Shown here: piece by piece, positions 42,624-50,447 of the stretch
Position numbering within the stretch: position 1 is the first letter of the stretch
Layout of the letters: each line of letters starts with the position of its first letter
DNA from: an uncultured Lachnospiraceae bacterium
Lineage (GTDB): Bacteria > Bacillota > Clostridia > Lachnospirales > Lachnospiraceae
DNA: 50,457 nucleotides
Assembly (NCBI GenBank): GCA_910586615.1
Contig: CAJUJP010000023.1
Location: forward strand, 13,593 to 64,049
Reading direction: 5' to 3'
Program-made: the position numbers and the translations under genes
Notes under the pieces: generated by a model
What the model saw: the letters and a program-made list of their open reading frames with translations, nothing else
Database searches by the model: none
Told to the model about the DNA's origin: nothing

Positions 42624-43091
42624 TTACATTTTCCCGCCGTTTCCGGTCAAAAAATCCAGGAGTGCTTCACACCCTTCCAGAACATCATCATAAGTCACAT
42701 CAAATTCTCCCGTATACCACGGGTCAGCAATCGCTCTGTTGCTGCCGGCATACTCCAAGAGCTTATGAATCTTGTGCTCCGGATCGCCTCCTGCAATTCT
42801 TGTCATGTTACGGATATTGGCATCATCCATGCCGATCAGGTAATCGTATTTGTCGTAGTCCTGCTTTGTCATCTGTACGGCACGATGCGGAACAACAGGG
42901 ATTCCTACGGCCCTTAATTTGCCTACTGTACCGTAGTGCGGACTATTACCGATCTCTTCGCGGCTGGTGGCCGCAGAGGCGATCTGGAATTGGTCTGAGA
43001 GGTGGCGTTTGGACACCAGGTAAGTCATGACGCTCTCGGCCATGGTGGAACGGCAGATGTTACCATGGCAAATAAATAATATTTTTATCAT
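42624..43091 (-). CDS. Low-molecular-weight protein tyrosine phosphatase
   Basis: A 155-residue enzyme with the P-loop FICHGNICRSTMAES (nucleophile Cys 8, Arg 14) and the general-acid loop ADPWYTGEFDVTYDD (Asp 123). Length and both motifs fit the family exactly. AAGGAG lies 11 bases before the ATG. In Firmicutes some members dephosphorylate BY-kinases, but this one is far from the polysaccharide locus and its substrate is open. It is the last chromosomal gene before the integrative element. Confidence 0.93.
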   Translation of the reverse strand: MIKILFICHGNICRSTMAESVMTYLVSKRHLSDQFQIASAATSREEIGNSPHYGTVGKLRAVGIPVVPHRAVQMTKQDYDKYDYLIGMDDANIRNMTRIAGGDPEHKIHKLLEYAGSNRAIADPWYTGEFDVTYDDVLEGCEALLDFLTGNGGKM

Positions 43092-43221
43092 GGTCTATAT
43101 AACTCCTTATATCTCGGTATATCCTCGTTTTTCCTTATGTTTTCAAGGTTTTCTCTCTGACCTCAAAAACTCTCTACGTCCTATATCATAGCATATCTTC
43201 CTATATCTTGTCCTCCAAAAT

Positions 43222-43271
43222 AGGTAAAAAAAGGTAAAATGACCTCTTTTTTACCTATCCCAGAGGTAAAA
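43222..43271. other. Arm-type integrase sites at the element end
   Basis: AGGTAAAA occurs at 43222-43229, 43232-43239 and 43264-43271 in direct orientation and once inverted (TTTTACCT, 43249-43256), just past the integrase stop. Tn916-type integrases bind such direct repeats with their N-terminal domain. The crossover site should lie between them and 43092; the 43092-43221 stretch contains several CTATATC-like repeats but no tRNA gene. Confidence 0.6.
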
Positions 43272-43283
43272 CCCTCATGCCCG

Positions 43284-44498
43284 TTACTCGCCGGAGAGTC
43301 TTCTTTCCAACTCCCTCACTTCCTTTTCTACGTCATTGAATTTATAATGTGTGTAATATCCAAGAGTTGTCGCAATATCCGAATGACCCATGAGATATTG
43401 CAGTGACTTCGGACTGATACCCGCCTTTGCCATGTTGGTACAATATGTATGCCTGCAAATGTGGGGCGTGATTATCGGCAATTCTTCCTTGAATATCCTG
43501 TTATACTTGCCTAAAGCATACTCAAACCTTTTTTCCCAGTGTAACGCAAGGTAGGGCATACCGTTTTTATCCAGCACCAGAAAGCCGGCCTTTCCATCTA
43601 CCATTGGCTCAACTTTCCATTTCTTACGTTTTTTAATCAGCCTTTGGAAACACTGGTATACTCCTTCGCTCATTGGTAAAATCCTCTCCCCGTATGTCGT
43701 TTTAGTATCTTCAATCAAGTATACACCTTCCCTTGTCCTTTGAAGCTGGTGGTCTATTTTTATTTTTCTATTCTCCATATCTATATCATCCAGAGTAAGA
43801 CCACAAAACTCTGAAATCCTCATGCCGGTCTTGAAGAGGATATACACCCCTTCATAATATTGCGAATAATGTTTGTCTCCTTTTATAAAATCAAGGAACA
43901 GTCTTTCCTGTTTCGGCGTGACAGCCTCCCTTTTTACGCTGTCATTGACGATTACCGTAGACAGCTCCCAGTCAAAGGGATTTTTCTTTAGCAGATCGTC
44001 CTCGACTGCCATACGGAAAGCCGGGCGAAGAACCCCACGGATAGTATGAATACTGCTATAATGCTTTCCACCCTGCTGTAATTTTATCAGCCATTCCTTC
44101 GCATCCGATACCTTCACTTCATCAATGCGTTTACTTCCAAATATATCTCTTTTCAGCAGGTTAAGGACGGTCTTGTAACCAGCTGCCGTATTGTGACGCA
44201 CCCCCGTTTTCAAAGAGATATATCTTTCTGCCAGTCCTAACACAGTGACATCCCCACCGTGGTATGCCACTTCCTCATTGAGGGATTTTTCAATCTCTTT
44301 TTCCAGTTCCCTCAATGCTTTGCATTCCCTTTTACCAGCTGGCAGTTTATCAGTTGGCTCCAGTTTCCAACTGTAAACATAGTGCATCTTATTGTCTCTG
44401 CCACGGTAAGCATACATAAACTTTCCATCCTGTCTTTGCTGCTCACCTGTCCTCAATACACGGCCTTTGCTGTCTCTTCTTTTATTATCTTTGCTCAT
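43284..44498 (-). CDS. Tyrosine integrase, Tn916 Int type
   Basis: A 404-residue recombinase with the same domain layout and length as Tn916 Int. It has an N-terminal arm-binding domain (RRDSKGRVLRTGEQQRQDGK, then YVYSWKLEPTDKLPAGKREC), a SAM-like core-binding domain (about 85-185) and a catalytic domain. Catalytic residues are visible: Arg 227 in GMRISEFCGL, His 346 and Arg 349 in TPHICRHTYC, His 372 in YLMGHSD, and Tyr 381 or 382 in TLGYYTHY. It integrates and excises the element with the excisionase encoded upstream. Confidence 0.95.
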   Translation of the reverse strand: MSKDNKRRDSKGRVLRTGEQQRQDGKFMYAYRGRDNKMHYVYSWKLEPTDKLPAGKRECKALRELEKEIEKSLNEEVAYHGGDVTVLGLAERYISLKTGVRHNTAAGYKTVLNLLKRDIFGSKRIDEVKVSDAKEWLIKLQQGGKHYSSIHTIRGVLRPAFRMAVEDDLLKKNPFDWELSTVIVNDSVKREAVTPKQERLFLDFIKGDKHYSQYYEGVYILFKTGMRISEFCGLTLDDIDMENRKIKIDHQLQRTREGVYLIEDTKTTYGERILPMSEGVYQCFQRLIKKRKKWKVEPMVDGKAGFLVLDKNGMPYLALHWEKRFEYALGKYNRIFKEELPIITPHICRHTYCTNMAKAGISPKSLQYLMGHSDIATTLGYYTHYKFNDVEKEVRELERRLSGE

Positions 44499-44533
44499 AT
44501 TATTTTACCTCCATTTAATCAAAATTTTTTACT

Positions 44534-44553
44534 GCCCCCTCTTTCAAGGGGGC
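44534..44553. promoter_or_regulatory. GC-rich hairpin between the excisionase and integrase genes
   Basis: GCCCCCT, loop of six, AGGGGGC is a perfect seven-bp stem 36 bp before the integrase start. It is GC-rich in an AT-rich background and followed on the minus strand by AGTAAAAAATTTTG. It may tune integrase expression. Confidence 0.55.
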
Positions 44554-44610
44554 TTATGATACCGCTGAATTACTGATAGTGCAAGCACTTTCTTTATCTA
44601 ATATGTATTT

Positions 44611-44820
44611 TTAAATTGACCCTAATCCATCAATTATTTTCTCGAACTGCTTTCTTTTTATTAGAACTTTTGTTCCATTCATCAATATGTAACTTTCTCT
44701 TTCATGCTCTGACAGAAACCTCCGAAGTTTGCTTTCTCCTATATTGAAATAATCAGAAGCCTCGGCAATGGTGAGCGTGTATTTCTCCCAGACTGGCACT
44801 TTCTCCACTTCTTTCTTCAT
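44611..44820 (-). CDS. Excisionase (Tn916 Xis-like)
   Basis: A 69-residue protein matching the small winged-helix excisionases: VPVWEKYTLTIAEASDYFNI, GESKLRRFLSEHER and NGTKVLIKRKQFEKIIDGLG. It bends DNA at the arm sites to direct excision. Its ATG overlaps the stop codon of the methyltransferase by one base (TAATG), so the two are translationally coupled. Confidence 0.92.
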   Translation of the reverse strand: MKKEVEKVPVWEKYTLTIAEASDYFNIGESKLRRFLSEHERESYILMNGTKVLIKRKQFEKIIDGLGSI

Positions 44821-46424
44821 TACTCCATCCCCCCTTCATCTGGAATGTCATAATTGAACCATATCCATTCAGAGGCTATATCACGTTCTTCCTTTCTCTG
44901 GCTGCTCTTTACTATTTTTATTAACTCCCGACTTTTCCAGCCATAAGGCAGCAAATATTCATCATACAAGTCGTCTTTATCTGCGTGGTATCCAGACAGG
45001 AGAATGCGGCACTTGGCATTTTTAATTGTCTCTAACATCCATATATGTTCCATACCTTCCATTTCCTTAAAATAGACCTTATCAGCACCTTCACCCCTCA
45101 ACGTATGTAAATATGGAGGGTCAAGGTACATTTGAACATCTGGATTATCTGCTGCTTCATCTATAATACTCCGAGCGTCTTTATTATCAACTTGAACACC
45201 TTGCAGCCTTTCATATATTCTTGGAAGGTTTGAGCGTATCTTACGTTGATAGGATTCTGTATTATAAGTTCCTCTGCTAAACTGTTTTCTGGTATTGTTA
45301 AAACTCTGGCTGACCAATACAAAAGTCAGTAGAGCCTTGTCAATATCGTTAATACTTTTGAAATTTTCCCTTTGGTGTTCACGAGCCATATTGAACAGCT
45401 TTTCATCATATGGAAGCCTCAGCATTTTTTCTAAAAGTTCTTTTCCCATATCTTTATCTGACATAACCTTATACAGGTTAGCGATTGCCGGATCATAATC
45501 ATTTACAATCTCTATTTCACTGCGGTTCCGGTTCAACAGGGTTGCACCGGAACCAATAAACGGTTCTATGTAAATTTTTGATTGCGGCATGAGGGCGTTC
45601 AGCATGTCGTGCATTCTGTTTTTACCTCCATAATATCCAAAAAATGTAGTTTTTGAATTATTATCTTTTTCATTTGTCCCTGTATTTTCTGGTATCTCTA
45701 TATCTAACGGCGGTAGTACTATCTCTATATCTTGATTTATGTCCGCCACGGTGCCCTCTGGTAATCTGACAGCATAGTATTTTCCATTGACCTCTCCAAA
45801 ATGCAGGCGTTTATCATAGGCTCTGCCCTTATCAGTTATCAGTTTCCCCAACATTTTCAGCAGCCCCAGTATCTCTTTTCTGGTATATCCCACTTGCAGT
45901 TTCTTTGAAAATTCACCAAAGAAAGTAGTACGGATATATCCGACATTATCTTTTATAAAAACGAATGCTTTTGGATTGTTCTCTATTCTTTCTGAACAGA
46001 TATGGATTCTATTAACCACCTCATCATAAACCCCCTCTGGGGATTCATCTGCACCCATGAGGACGGGTTCTTTTGTCTTTTTCAAAATTTCGATAATCTT
46101 CTCTTTGATTTCTTCAATTTCTTTTTCATCAAGTTCACTAAATCTCGGCAGTTCTTTGAGGAAGCCCAATGTTCCTTTCCTGTTATTCAGTCTGCTCATT
46201 TGTACGCTTTCCTGTGGATATAATTCCCCTTGTGGAGTCTGCAAATAAACTATCGCAAACTGCCTTAAATTTTTTTGCAGACTCCCAACACCGCAGAGCA
46301 GCCTGTATCCTTCCTCTGTCTCTTTCAGCAGGTGCAGATTTTCAAGGAACGAATTTTTATCGTTTGTATCTTGCTTTTTTTCTTCATCTATGGTATAATT
46401 ATTGTTGTAAGCGTAATCGAACAT
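44820..46424 (-). CDS. D12-class adenine-specific DNA methyltransferase with an unrecognised N-terminal half
   Basis: The 534-residue protein has two parts. From about 258 to the end it is a Dam-like N6-adenine methyltransferase: TTFFGYYGGKNRMHDML (SAM site, FxGxK variant), IYIEPFIGSGATLLN, and QMYLDPPYLHTL with the DPPY catalytic motif at 435-438. Residues 1 to about 245 are a separate domain I do not recognise, with FAIVYLQTPQGELYPQESVQ, FVFIKDNVGYIRTTFFGEFS and LHFGEVNGKYYAVRLPEG. Its C-terminal part resembles a small winged-helix or replication-protein tail, but that is only an impression. A GAGGAGG precedes the ATG. Being coupled to xis, it probably modifies the element's own DNA or masks it from host restriction. 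Confidence 0.88.
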   Translation of the reverse strand: MFDYAYNNNYTIDEEKKQDTNDKNSFLENLHLLKETEEGYRLLCGVGSLQKNLRQFAIVYLQTPQGELYPQESVQMSRLNNRKGTLGFLKELPRFSELDEKEIEEIKEKIIEILKKTKEPVLMGADESPEGVYDEVVNRIHICSERIENNPKAFVFIKDNVGYIRTTFFGEFSKKLQVGYTRKEILGLLKMLGKLITDKGRAYDKRLHFGEVNGKYYAVRLPEGTVADINQDIEIVLPPLDIEIPENTGTNEKDNNSKTTFFGYYGGKNRMHDMLNALMPQSKIYIEPFIGSGATLLNRNRSEIEIVNDYDPAIANLYKVMSDKDMGKELLEKMLRLPYDEKLFNMAREHQRENFKSINDIDKALLTFVLVSQSFNNTRKQFSRGTYNTESYQRKIRSNLPRIYERLQGVQVDNKDARSIIDEAADNPDVQMYLDPPYLHTLRGEGADKVYFKEMEGMEHIWMLETIKNAKCRILLSGYHADKDDLYDEYLLPYGWKSRELIKIVKSSQRKEERDIASEWIWFNYDIPDEGGME

Positions 46425-47342
46425 ATGTTTACCTCCTCATCATTTTTGATTACACTCACAAATCACAGTACGTTGGTTATCGTGGTATGCACATCCCAAA
46501 AAGGACAGTATATCTCCCTTTACTGGACGTGTATGAACTCTCAACAATGTATAATTAAAATAGCTGTCACGTCTGACAGCCACCCAATGTATACATATAG
46601 AAGTTAATGTATACTTTTCTTTTTTGAAATTTCCCCTATATTAAAAAATATTTGAAAATCCCCATGTATCATAATGGTTGAATACTATTTGCCTTGTAAA
46701 AATCGTACTTGCAGTATCATTTTTCCAGCCAGATAAAATTTTGTTATAATAAAAATTTATCAGCTGCGTGTGATTCACAACTATCATTGTACTTTTCTTT
46801 ATCACTTGAATTTATTGCTGCCGTTATGCTGGCTCGGTCTGCAACCTATGTATTACATTTTGTTTTCTGTATTTCATAACAAGTATGCGCTTTATATATT
46901 GAAGTCAAAAAAGTGATGCGTCTATCATTGTCATTCGGAACAACCCTTTTTTCTGTTCAGAAATTTGTATCAGATTTCCAAATCTACAATTTAATAAAAT
47001 TTTATCAATGCACCCGTTTAAAGACATTCCATCCTCTTATTTTCCCCAAACTCTTTGAAATCCTTATAAAATCAACTCTTTTTAAAATATTTTCCTTTAC
47101 CTGCCCTGTTAAAAATCTGCATTTTAGAAAATTTATATTAAAATTAAAATATTGTCCTACAGAAATTTAATATTTTATTCAAAATCAGAATACCAAACTT
47201 GAGAAATACGGATTGTATGCCCTGTCTGTATCTGTAACCGCTTTTCTGTTTTACTGTCTGCAAAGACTTTTAAACCTGTCTGCCGGAACTTTTCAATTTA
47301 TCTTCCTGTTTTACTGCTCCTTAATTGTATTAAAATAAACAC
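46425..47342. other. AT-rich non-coding stretch of the element
   Basis: No supported gene in about 920 bp. A perfect stem GCTGTCA-CGTC-TGACAGC lies at 46563-46580, followed by atgtatac twice (about 46588 and 46608). A 40-codon open stretch on the minus strand (about 47209-47330, IEKFRQTGLKVFADSKTEKR) looks coding-like but has no start or ribosome site and may be a gene remnant. Confidence 0.5.
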
Positions 47343-47374
47343 AAAAAAAGAGACAGCCGCTTTTAAAGCAACTG
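47343..47374 (-). terminator. Terminator after the 65-residue ORF
   Basis: On the minus strand CAGTTGCTTT pairs with AAAGCGGCTG (ten pairs, two wobbles), followed by TCTCTTTTTTT, ten bases past the stop at 47385. Confidence 0.75.
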
Positions 47375-47384
47375 CCTTTTAAAC

Positions 47385-47582
47385 TCATATGCTTTTGTTC
47401 AGTCTCTTTCTATATGTCCTGCATAGTTCGTCTGCCAGTTCTACATTATCGTTTAACTGGTTATCATTCGGACATTCAACCAGTGCGACCTGTCTGCTCT
47501 CCCCAGTAGACGGTATGCAGATATAGACCGCTATGAGATTGTTGCTTATCTTTGGTACTACACGGATATTCTTTCCAGCCAT
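47385..47582 (-). CDS. Small protein of unknown function (integrative element)
   Basis: 65 residues, MAGKNIRVVPKISNNLIAVY, with a beta-rich N-terminus and a charged helical C-terminus (LADELCRTYRKRLN). AGAGGG eight bases upstream of the ATG and a clear terminator downstream support expression. No family recognised. Confidence 0.6.
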   Translation of the reverse strand: MAGKNIRVVPKISNNLIAVYICIPSTGESRQVALVECPNDNQLNDNVELADELCRTYRKRLNKSI

Positions 47583-47617
47583 TGCTCAATCCCTCTCGTT
47601 TCTGTTAAATTTTTATA

Positions 47618-47803
47618 TCACTTCCTTATCAATCCCATGTATCTGTACATGACGGCAATGGGATTTTCTATTGATGAAAAGTCATATATCAAAAAAGGGT
47701 TATCTATTCTGCCGGATAAACCTTTTTTGATAATGCTGTTTATTATTCTTCTTCTAATTCCTTTAGCGTCCATTTTGCTATCCAGCGTATAAAAATAAAA
47801 CAC
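47618..47803 (-). CDS. Small protein of unknown function (integrative element)
   Basis: 61 residues from a GTG at 47803 (AGG six bases upstream); an ATG ten codons later is possible. It is basic in the middle (MDAKGIRRRIINSIIKKGL) and ends YRYMGLIRK. It lies 35 bp upstream of the 65-residue ORF in the same direction. No family recognised. Confidence 0.45.
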   Translation of the reverse strand: MFYFYTLDSKMDAKGIRRRIINSIIKKGLSGRIDNPFLIYDFSSIENPIAVMYRYMGLIRK

Positions 47804-47867
47804 TGTTTACCTAAATAAACTGTTCCACATAATGAAATGATTATCATTGTATGGATAGTTGTAAATG

Positions 47868-48077
47868 TCAGATAGTCCACCTGTCAAGCCCCCTTTCCTT
47901 AACCTCTATATATCGGTCTACTGTTTCCTTTGCCCCCATCCATGCGTTTTCTTCATAGAAATATGGAACACTTTCCATAATGCCCTCTCCATCCTTACTG
48001 AACACACAGAATACATAACCCAAATCAATGTTGCTCCAGTAAACCTTTATCTCATAACCTTTATACTGTTCAATCAT
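47868..48077 (-). CDS. Small protein of unknown function (integrative element)
   Basis: 69 residues from the ATG at 48077, supported by GGGAGAA directly upstream. The longer open frame to 48164 reads through a short tandem repeat and is unlikely to be coding. The protein MIEQYKGYEIKVYWSNIDLG, YFYEENAWMGAKETVDRYIE looks like a compact alpha/beta domain similar in style to small accessory proteins of conjugative elements. No function can be given. Confidence 0.55.
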   Translation of the reverse strand: MIEQYKGYEIKVYWSNIDLGYVFCVFSKDGEGIMESVPYFYEENAWMGAKETVDRYIEVKERGLDRWTI

Positions 48078-48079
48078 TT

Positions 48080-48131
48080 CTCCCTGTACCTCTCTGAAAT
48101 CTCTCTGGATCCCTCTGGAACCTCTTGAAAC
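48080..48131. repeat. Five tandem 10-11-bp CTCTCTGGAT-like repeats
   Basis: CTCCCTGTAC, CTCTCTGAAAT, CTCTCTGGAT, CCCTCTGGAA, CCTCTTGAAAC follow one another directly upstream of the start at 48077. On the coding strand each unit contains an AGAG purine stretch, so the array includes several Shine-Dalgarno-like sequences. Confidence 0.65.
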
Positions 48132-48180
48132 CCTTTTAACCAACAGGGCGCCCACTGTTCCCAATGGACGCCCCTGAACC

Positions 48181-48693
48181 TTATTTCTTTTTCTCTACAG
48201 CACCTTTCTTTTCTGTAGGCTTTGTTTCCTCTGCTTTCTCATATTCCAGAGAAGCCAGTTCAATCTTATCATCTGCCCCCAGCCTTGCACCGCCGGAAAT
48301 GATTCCCAGTTTTATGTAGGCTTTTGCGTCCGACTGCTCAAAGCTTGCCTGCTCGAATTTTGTTGAAATGCAGTCGTAGTAAACAACTCCTTTTTCTTCG
48401 TGACTCCCAATCACAATATAGAACACATTTGCCATAACATTTTCATTTTCAATCATGGGTGTATAATTCCCACAATATCTATGCTCCATGATATTCGTGG
48501 TGAAAAATCCCTCTGCATCCGGCACAAGTTCATTTTCCTTCAGTGCCAGACCACATACTTTCTGGCCGGACTTGATTAAACTTTTAATCTGGTTTCCAGT
48601 GTATTCTATGACTTCCTTTCCGGACCATACTGAAAAAGCCTGTTCCCTATTCCCCAAACACTCACGCCTTACTACAACTCTCATTTTACACAT
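48181..48693 (-). CDS. Conserved-looking protein of unknown function (integrative element)
   Basis: 170 residues with AGGAGG ten bases before the ATG. The sequence is MRVVVRRECLGNREQAFSVW, then NQIKSLIKSGQKVCGLALKE, NVFYIVIGSHEEKGVVYYD and LGIISGGARLGADDKIELAS, ending in a Lys/Glu tail (KPTEKKGAVEKKK). It looks like a well-folded alpha/beta cytosolic protein. It is the first gene after the dyad-repeat region and may head a short operon with the small ORFs downstream. Confidence 0.65.
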   Translation of the reverse strand: MCKMRVVVRRECLGNREQAFSVWSGKEVIEYTGNQIKSLIKSGQKVCGLALKENELVPDAEGFFTTNIMEHRYCGNYTPMIENENVMANVFYIVIGSHEEKGVVYYDCISTKFEQASFEQSDAKAYIKLGIISGGARLGADDKIELASLEYEKAEETKPTEKKGAVEKKK

Positions 48694-48936
48694 TTTTTGA
48701 TTTCCTCCTTAATGTTTTAACATTTGTTTTCCTTAACTTCAAATACATTTTAACGCTGAAACATTTATGTGCATAGACATGATAGTGCAAGGAAATAAAC
48801 CATTATGTAACATATATTTTTAGGGAGATTGACGCATATATAATGATTTATACAACTTTTTCAAATCTCCAACAACATTTAATCTGATGTCTGAATCAGC
48901 CTTTTTATTATTATGAAATACTCATTACAAACAAAC

Positions 48937-49101
48937 TCAATCAGATAATGCAGGAAAATAGCCACTGTATACTGATAAGCCAGTAATTTCTATCAACTTG
49001 TTCGACTCAATTTTACCATAATGCAATACTTGTTTTAATAGGTACATTGTTTCTGATATTTTTATCAGAGAAATTTTGACAGGTCTTTTAAACTCATTCA
49101 T
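48937..49101 (-). CDS. Possible 54-residue ORF or gene fragment
   Basis: ATG at 49101 reads MNEFKRPVKISLIKISETMY and LLKQVLHYGKIESNKLIEIT, a plausible helix-turn-helix-like segment, and stops at 48937. There is no ribosome site and an in-frame stop lies a few codons upstream. Further short coding-like pieces lie nearby (for example about 48829-48906), so this may be part of a decayed gene. Confidence 0.3.
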   Translation of the reverse strand: MNEFKRPVKISLIKISETMYLLKQVLHYGKIESNKLIEITGLSVYSGYFPALSD

Positions 49102-49165
49102 GGGTAGTGATTTTTATATACTGTATTGATTTATGTATAACATATCCATTTTTAACAGGTCTGAT

Positions 49166-49318
49166 TTATATGTTGCAGAAATATGCTTTAAAAGTTAAAA
49201 CATTTAAACTACTGGTTATTGGTGTTTCGGCTAAATTATGCTTACTACTTATATAATAATCTTTTGAATCTGCATTATCTGTATAATATTGCTCAACTGT
49301 TATATTATTTAAGTCCAT
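49166..49318 (-). CDS. Small 50-residue protein or peptide precursor
   Basis: ATG at 49318 with AAAGGA five bases upstream reads MDLNNITVEQYYTDNADSKD and ends TFKAYFCNI with a single Cys three residues from the end. It has no membrane segment. It lies directly downstream of three dyad repeats that could control it. It could be a peptide signal precursor, a small regulator or the 5' part of a broken gene; none can be chosen from the sequence. Confidence 0.4.
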   Translation of the reverse strand: MDLNNITVEQYYTDNADSKDYYISSKHNLAETPITSSLNVLTFKAYFCNI

Positions 49319-49344
49319 AATATCCTTTCTTACTATTTATGTTA

Positions 49345-49473
49345 TTGATACACTTATTCGTGTGAAGCATTTCATCCATGTACATACATCAACAAATTAT
49401 TTCACGATTTGATACACTTATTCGTGTAAAACATCAACAACATATAAAAATAATTGATACACTTATGTGTGTA
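49345..49473. repeat. Three TTGATACACTTATTCGTGT repeats, each an inverted repeat
   Basis: Copies at 49345-49363, 49409-49428 and 49454-49473, the last with ttatgt in place of ttattc. Each contains ACAC-N6-GTGT, a dyad. All are in the same orientation, spaced 64 and 45 bp, in an otherwise non-coding AT-rich stretch. They may be operator sites for a dimeric regulator or replication iterons of the element. Confidence 0.75.
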
Positions 49474-49478
49474 ATTGG

Positions 49479-49513
49479 TTTAACAGGGTTAACTTGATGC
49501 TAACCCTGTTAAA
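49479..49513. terminator. Stable 13-bp stem-loop after the SH3 lipoprotein gene
   Basis: TTTAACAGGGTTA and TAACCCTGTTAAA are perfect inverted copies around a nine-base loop, 11 bp past the stop at 49524. There is no long T-run on the minus strand beyond the stem, but A/T pairs at its base can act in both directions. Confidence 0.65.
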
Positions 49514-49523
49514 ACCTATTTGT

Positions 49524-50309
49524 TTATTCTATATCCCAGTGTATATCTGTATCTCCGAGGCCACCAGCACCAAATTCAGGAAGGCCTGAGAACATTCCAT
49601 TTGGGTCATCGAAACCTACACTGTCTTCACCTCCAGAGGGTTGGCCTCCGCCGGAGCCTTCAGTACCACCACCAGAACCACCAGAGCCTCCATTTCCATC
49701 GCTGGAACCACCGTTGCCTCCACTACTTGGTGTGGTAGTAGTACCTCCGTTGCTACCACTGGATTGGGGTTGGGGCTTGGTTCGGGATACTAACTTCGCA
49801 CTTACCATTTGTATACTTCCATCCTCGGTTTTGAGTACTAACCACTCTTTGTCTCCATCAGCTACTTTTCCATTACATACTATCTCTTGCGCATATGCTA
49901 AACTTCCTACTATATCATATGTAGTATCTGGGCCACTACGCAGATTTGCATTAGTAGTAGCGTACATTGTAACTTCATCTATTGCAATTATTGTGTAGCC
50001 TAAGTCCGGCTCTACTTCTTTACTTTGTATTTCTTCCTCATTTATTGTATTTTCTTTACTTTCTATATTGTCCTCGCTTTCAGATGAAATTGTATCATCT
50101 ATACTTTCTTGTGTAGGTTCAACAGTGGGAGAGGGTGTAGGCTCTGTGCTTTCTGTGCTTTCTGTGCTTTCCTCTGGCTCTGGTGTCTCTACTGTTGCAT
50201 CCGCTATAACTGGCTCGGTTTGCTCACTGCAACCACCTGCACATCCACTTACTGATAACATGACCGCTGTTATTATGAGTGCTGATTTAAACAATTTCTT
50301 ATTTGTCAT
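49524..50309 (-). CDS. Lipoprotein with an SH3b domain and a Gly/Ser-rich tail
   Basis: A 261-residue exported protein. A lipobox (MLSVSGC, Cys 23) follows a hydrophobic stretch. Residues about 28-105 are a Glu/Thr/Ser/Pro-rich spacer. Residues about 106-172 form a bacterial SH3 domain (TMYATTNANLRSGPDTTYDI, then VGSLAYAQEIVCNG and EWLVLKTEDG). From about 180 the chain is a Gly/Ser repeat (GGNGGSSDGNGGSGGSGGGT) ending in GLGDTDIHWDIE. SH3b domains usually bind peptidoglycan or wall peptides. On an integrative element such a lipoprotein could help with surface contact, exclusion or wall attachment (inference). Confidence 0.85.
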   Translation of the reverse strand: MTNKKLFKSALIITAVMLSVSGCAGGCSEQTEPVIADATVETPEPEESTESTESTEPTPSPTVEPTQESIDDTISSESEDNIESKENTINEEEIQSKEVEPDLGYTIIAIDEVTMYATTNANLRSGPDTTYDIVGSLAYAQEIVCNGKVADGDKEWLVLKTEDGSIQMVSAKLVSRTKPQPQSSGSNGGTTTTPSSGGNGGSSDGNGGSGGSGGGTEGSGGGQPSGGEDSVGFDDPNGMFSGLPEFGAGGLGDTDIHWDIE

Positions 50310-50348
50310 TTATATTTTTCCTTTCGTATATAAATTTATTTAGTGTTG

Positions 50349-50377
50349 ATTATATCATCTTTACGCCACACTTGCAA
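50349..50377 (-). promoter_or_regulatory. Promoter of the SH3 lipoprotein gene (TTGCAA-17-TATAAT)
   Basis: TTGCAA (50377-50372) and TATAAT (50354-50349) on the minus strand with 17-bp spacing, 40 bp before the start codon. The -35 lies inside a direct repeat (50372-50408). Confidence 0.75.
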
Positions 50378-50408
50378 TCAATGCTTTTAATTGCAACTAA
50401 TGCTTTCA
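50372..50408. repeat. 19-bp-period direct repeat between divergent genes
   Basis: TTGCAATCAATGCTTTTA and TTGCAACTAATGCTTTCA follow with a period of 19 bp. The first overlaps the -35 of the lipoprotein promoter. A regulator bound on one face of the helix could control both this gene and the plus-strand gene starting at 50448. Confidence 0.6.
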
Positions 50409-50447
50409 CATTTTCATGTATGCTATATAGAAAAAAGGAGCATATAC

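Noticed and set aside
43092..43221. tRNA gene as integration target
   Set aside because: No cloverleaf, T-loop GTTCRANYC or CCA-proximal acceptor stem could be formed.
46913..47170. 85-codon plus-strand ORF in the integrative element
   Set aside because: No ribosome site, AT-driven composition, opposite direction to all neighbouring element genes.
49345..49473. TTGATACAC repeats as a CRISPR array
   Set aside because: Only three copies of about 19 bp with unequal, AT-rich intervals and no cas genes; operator or iteron is more likely.
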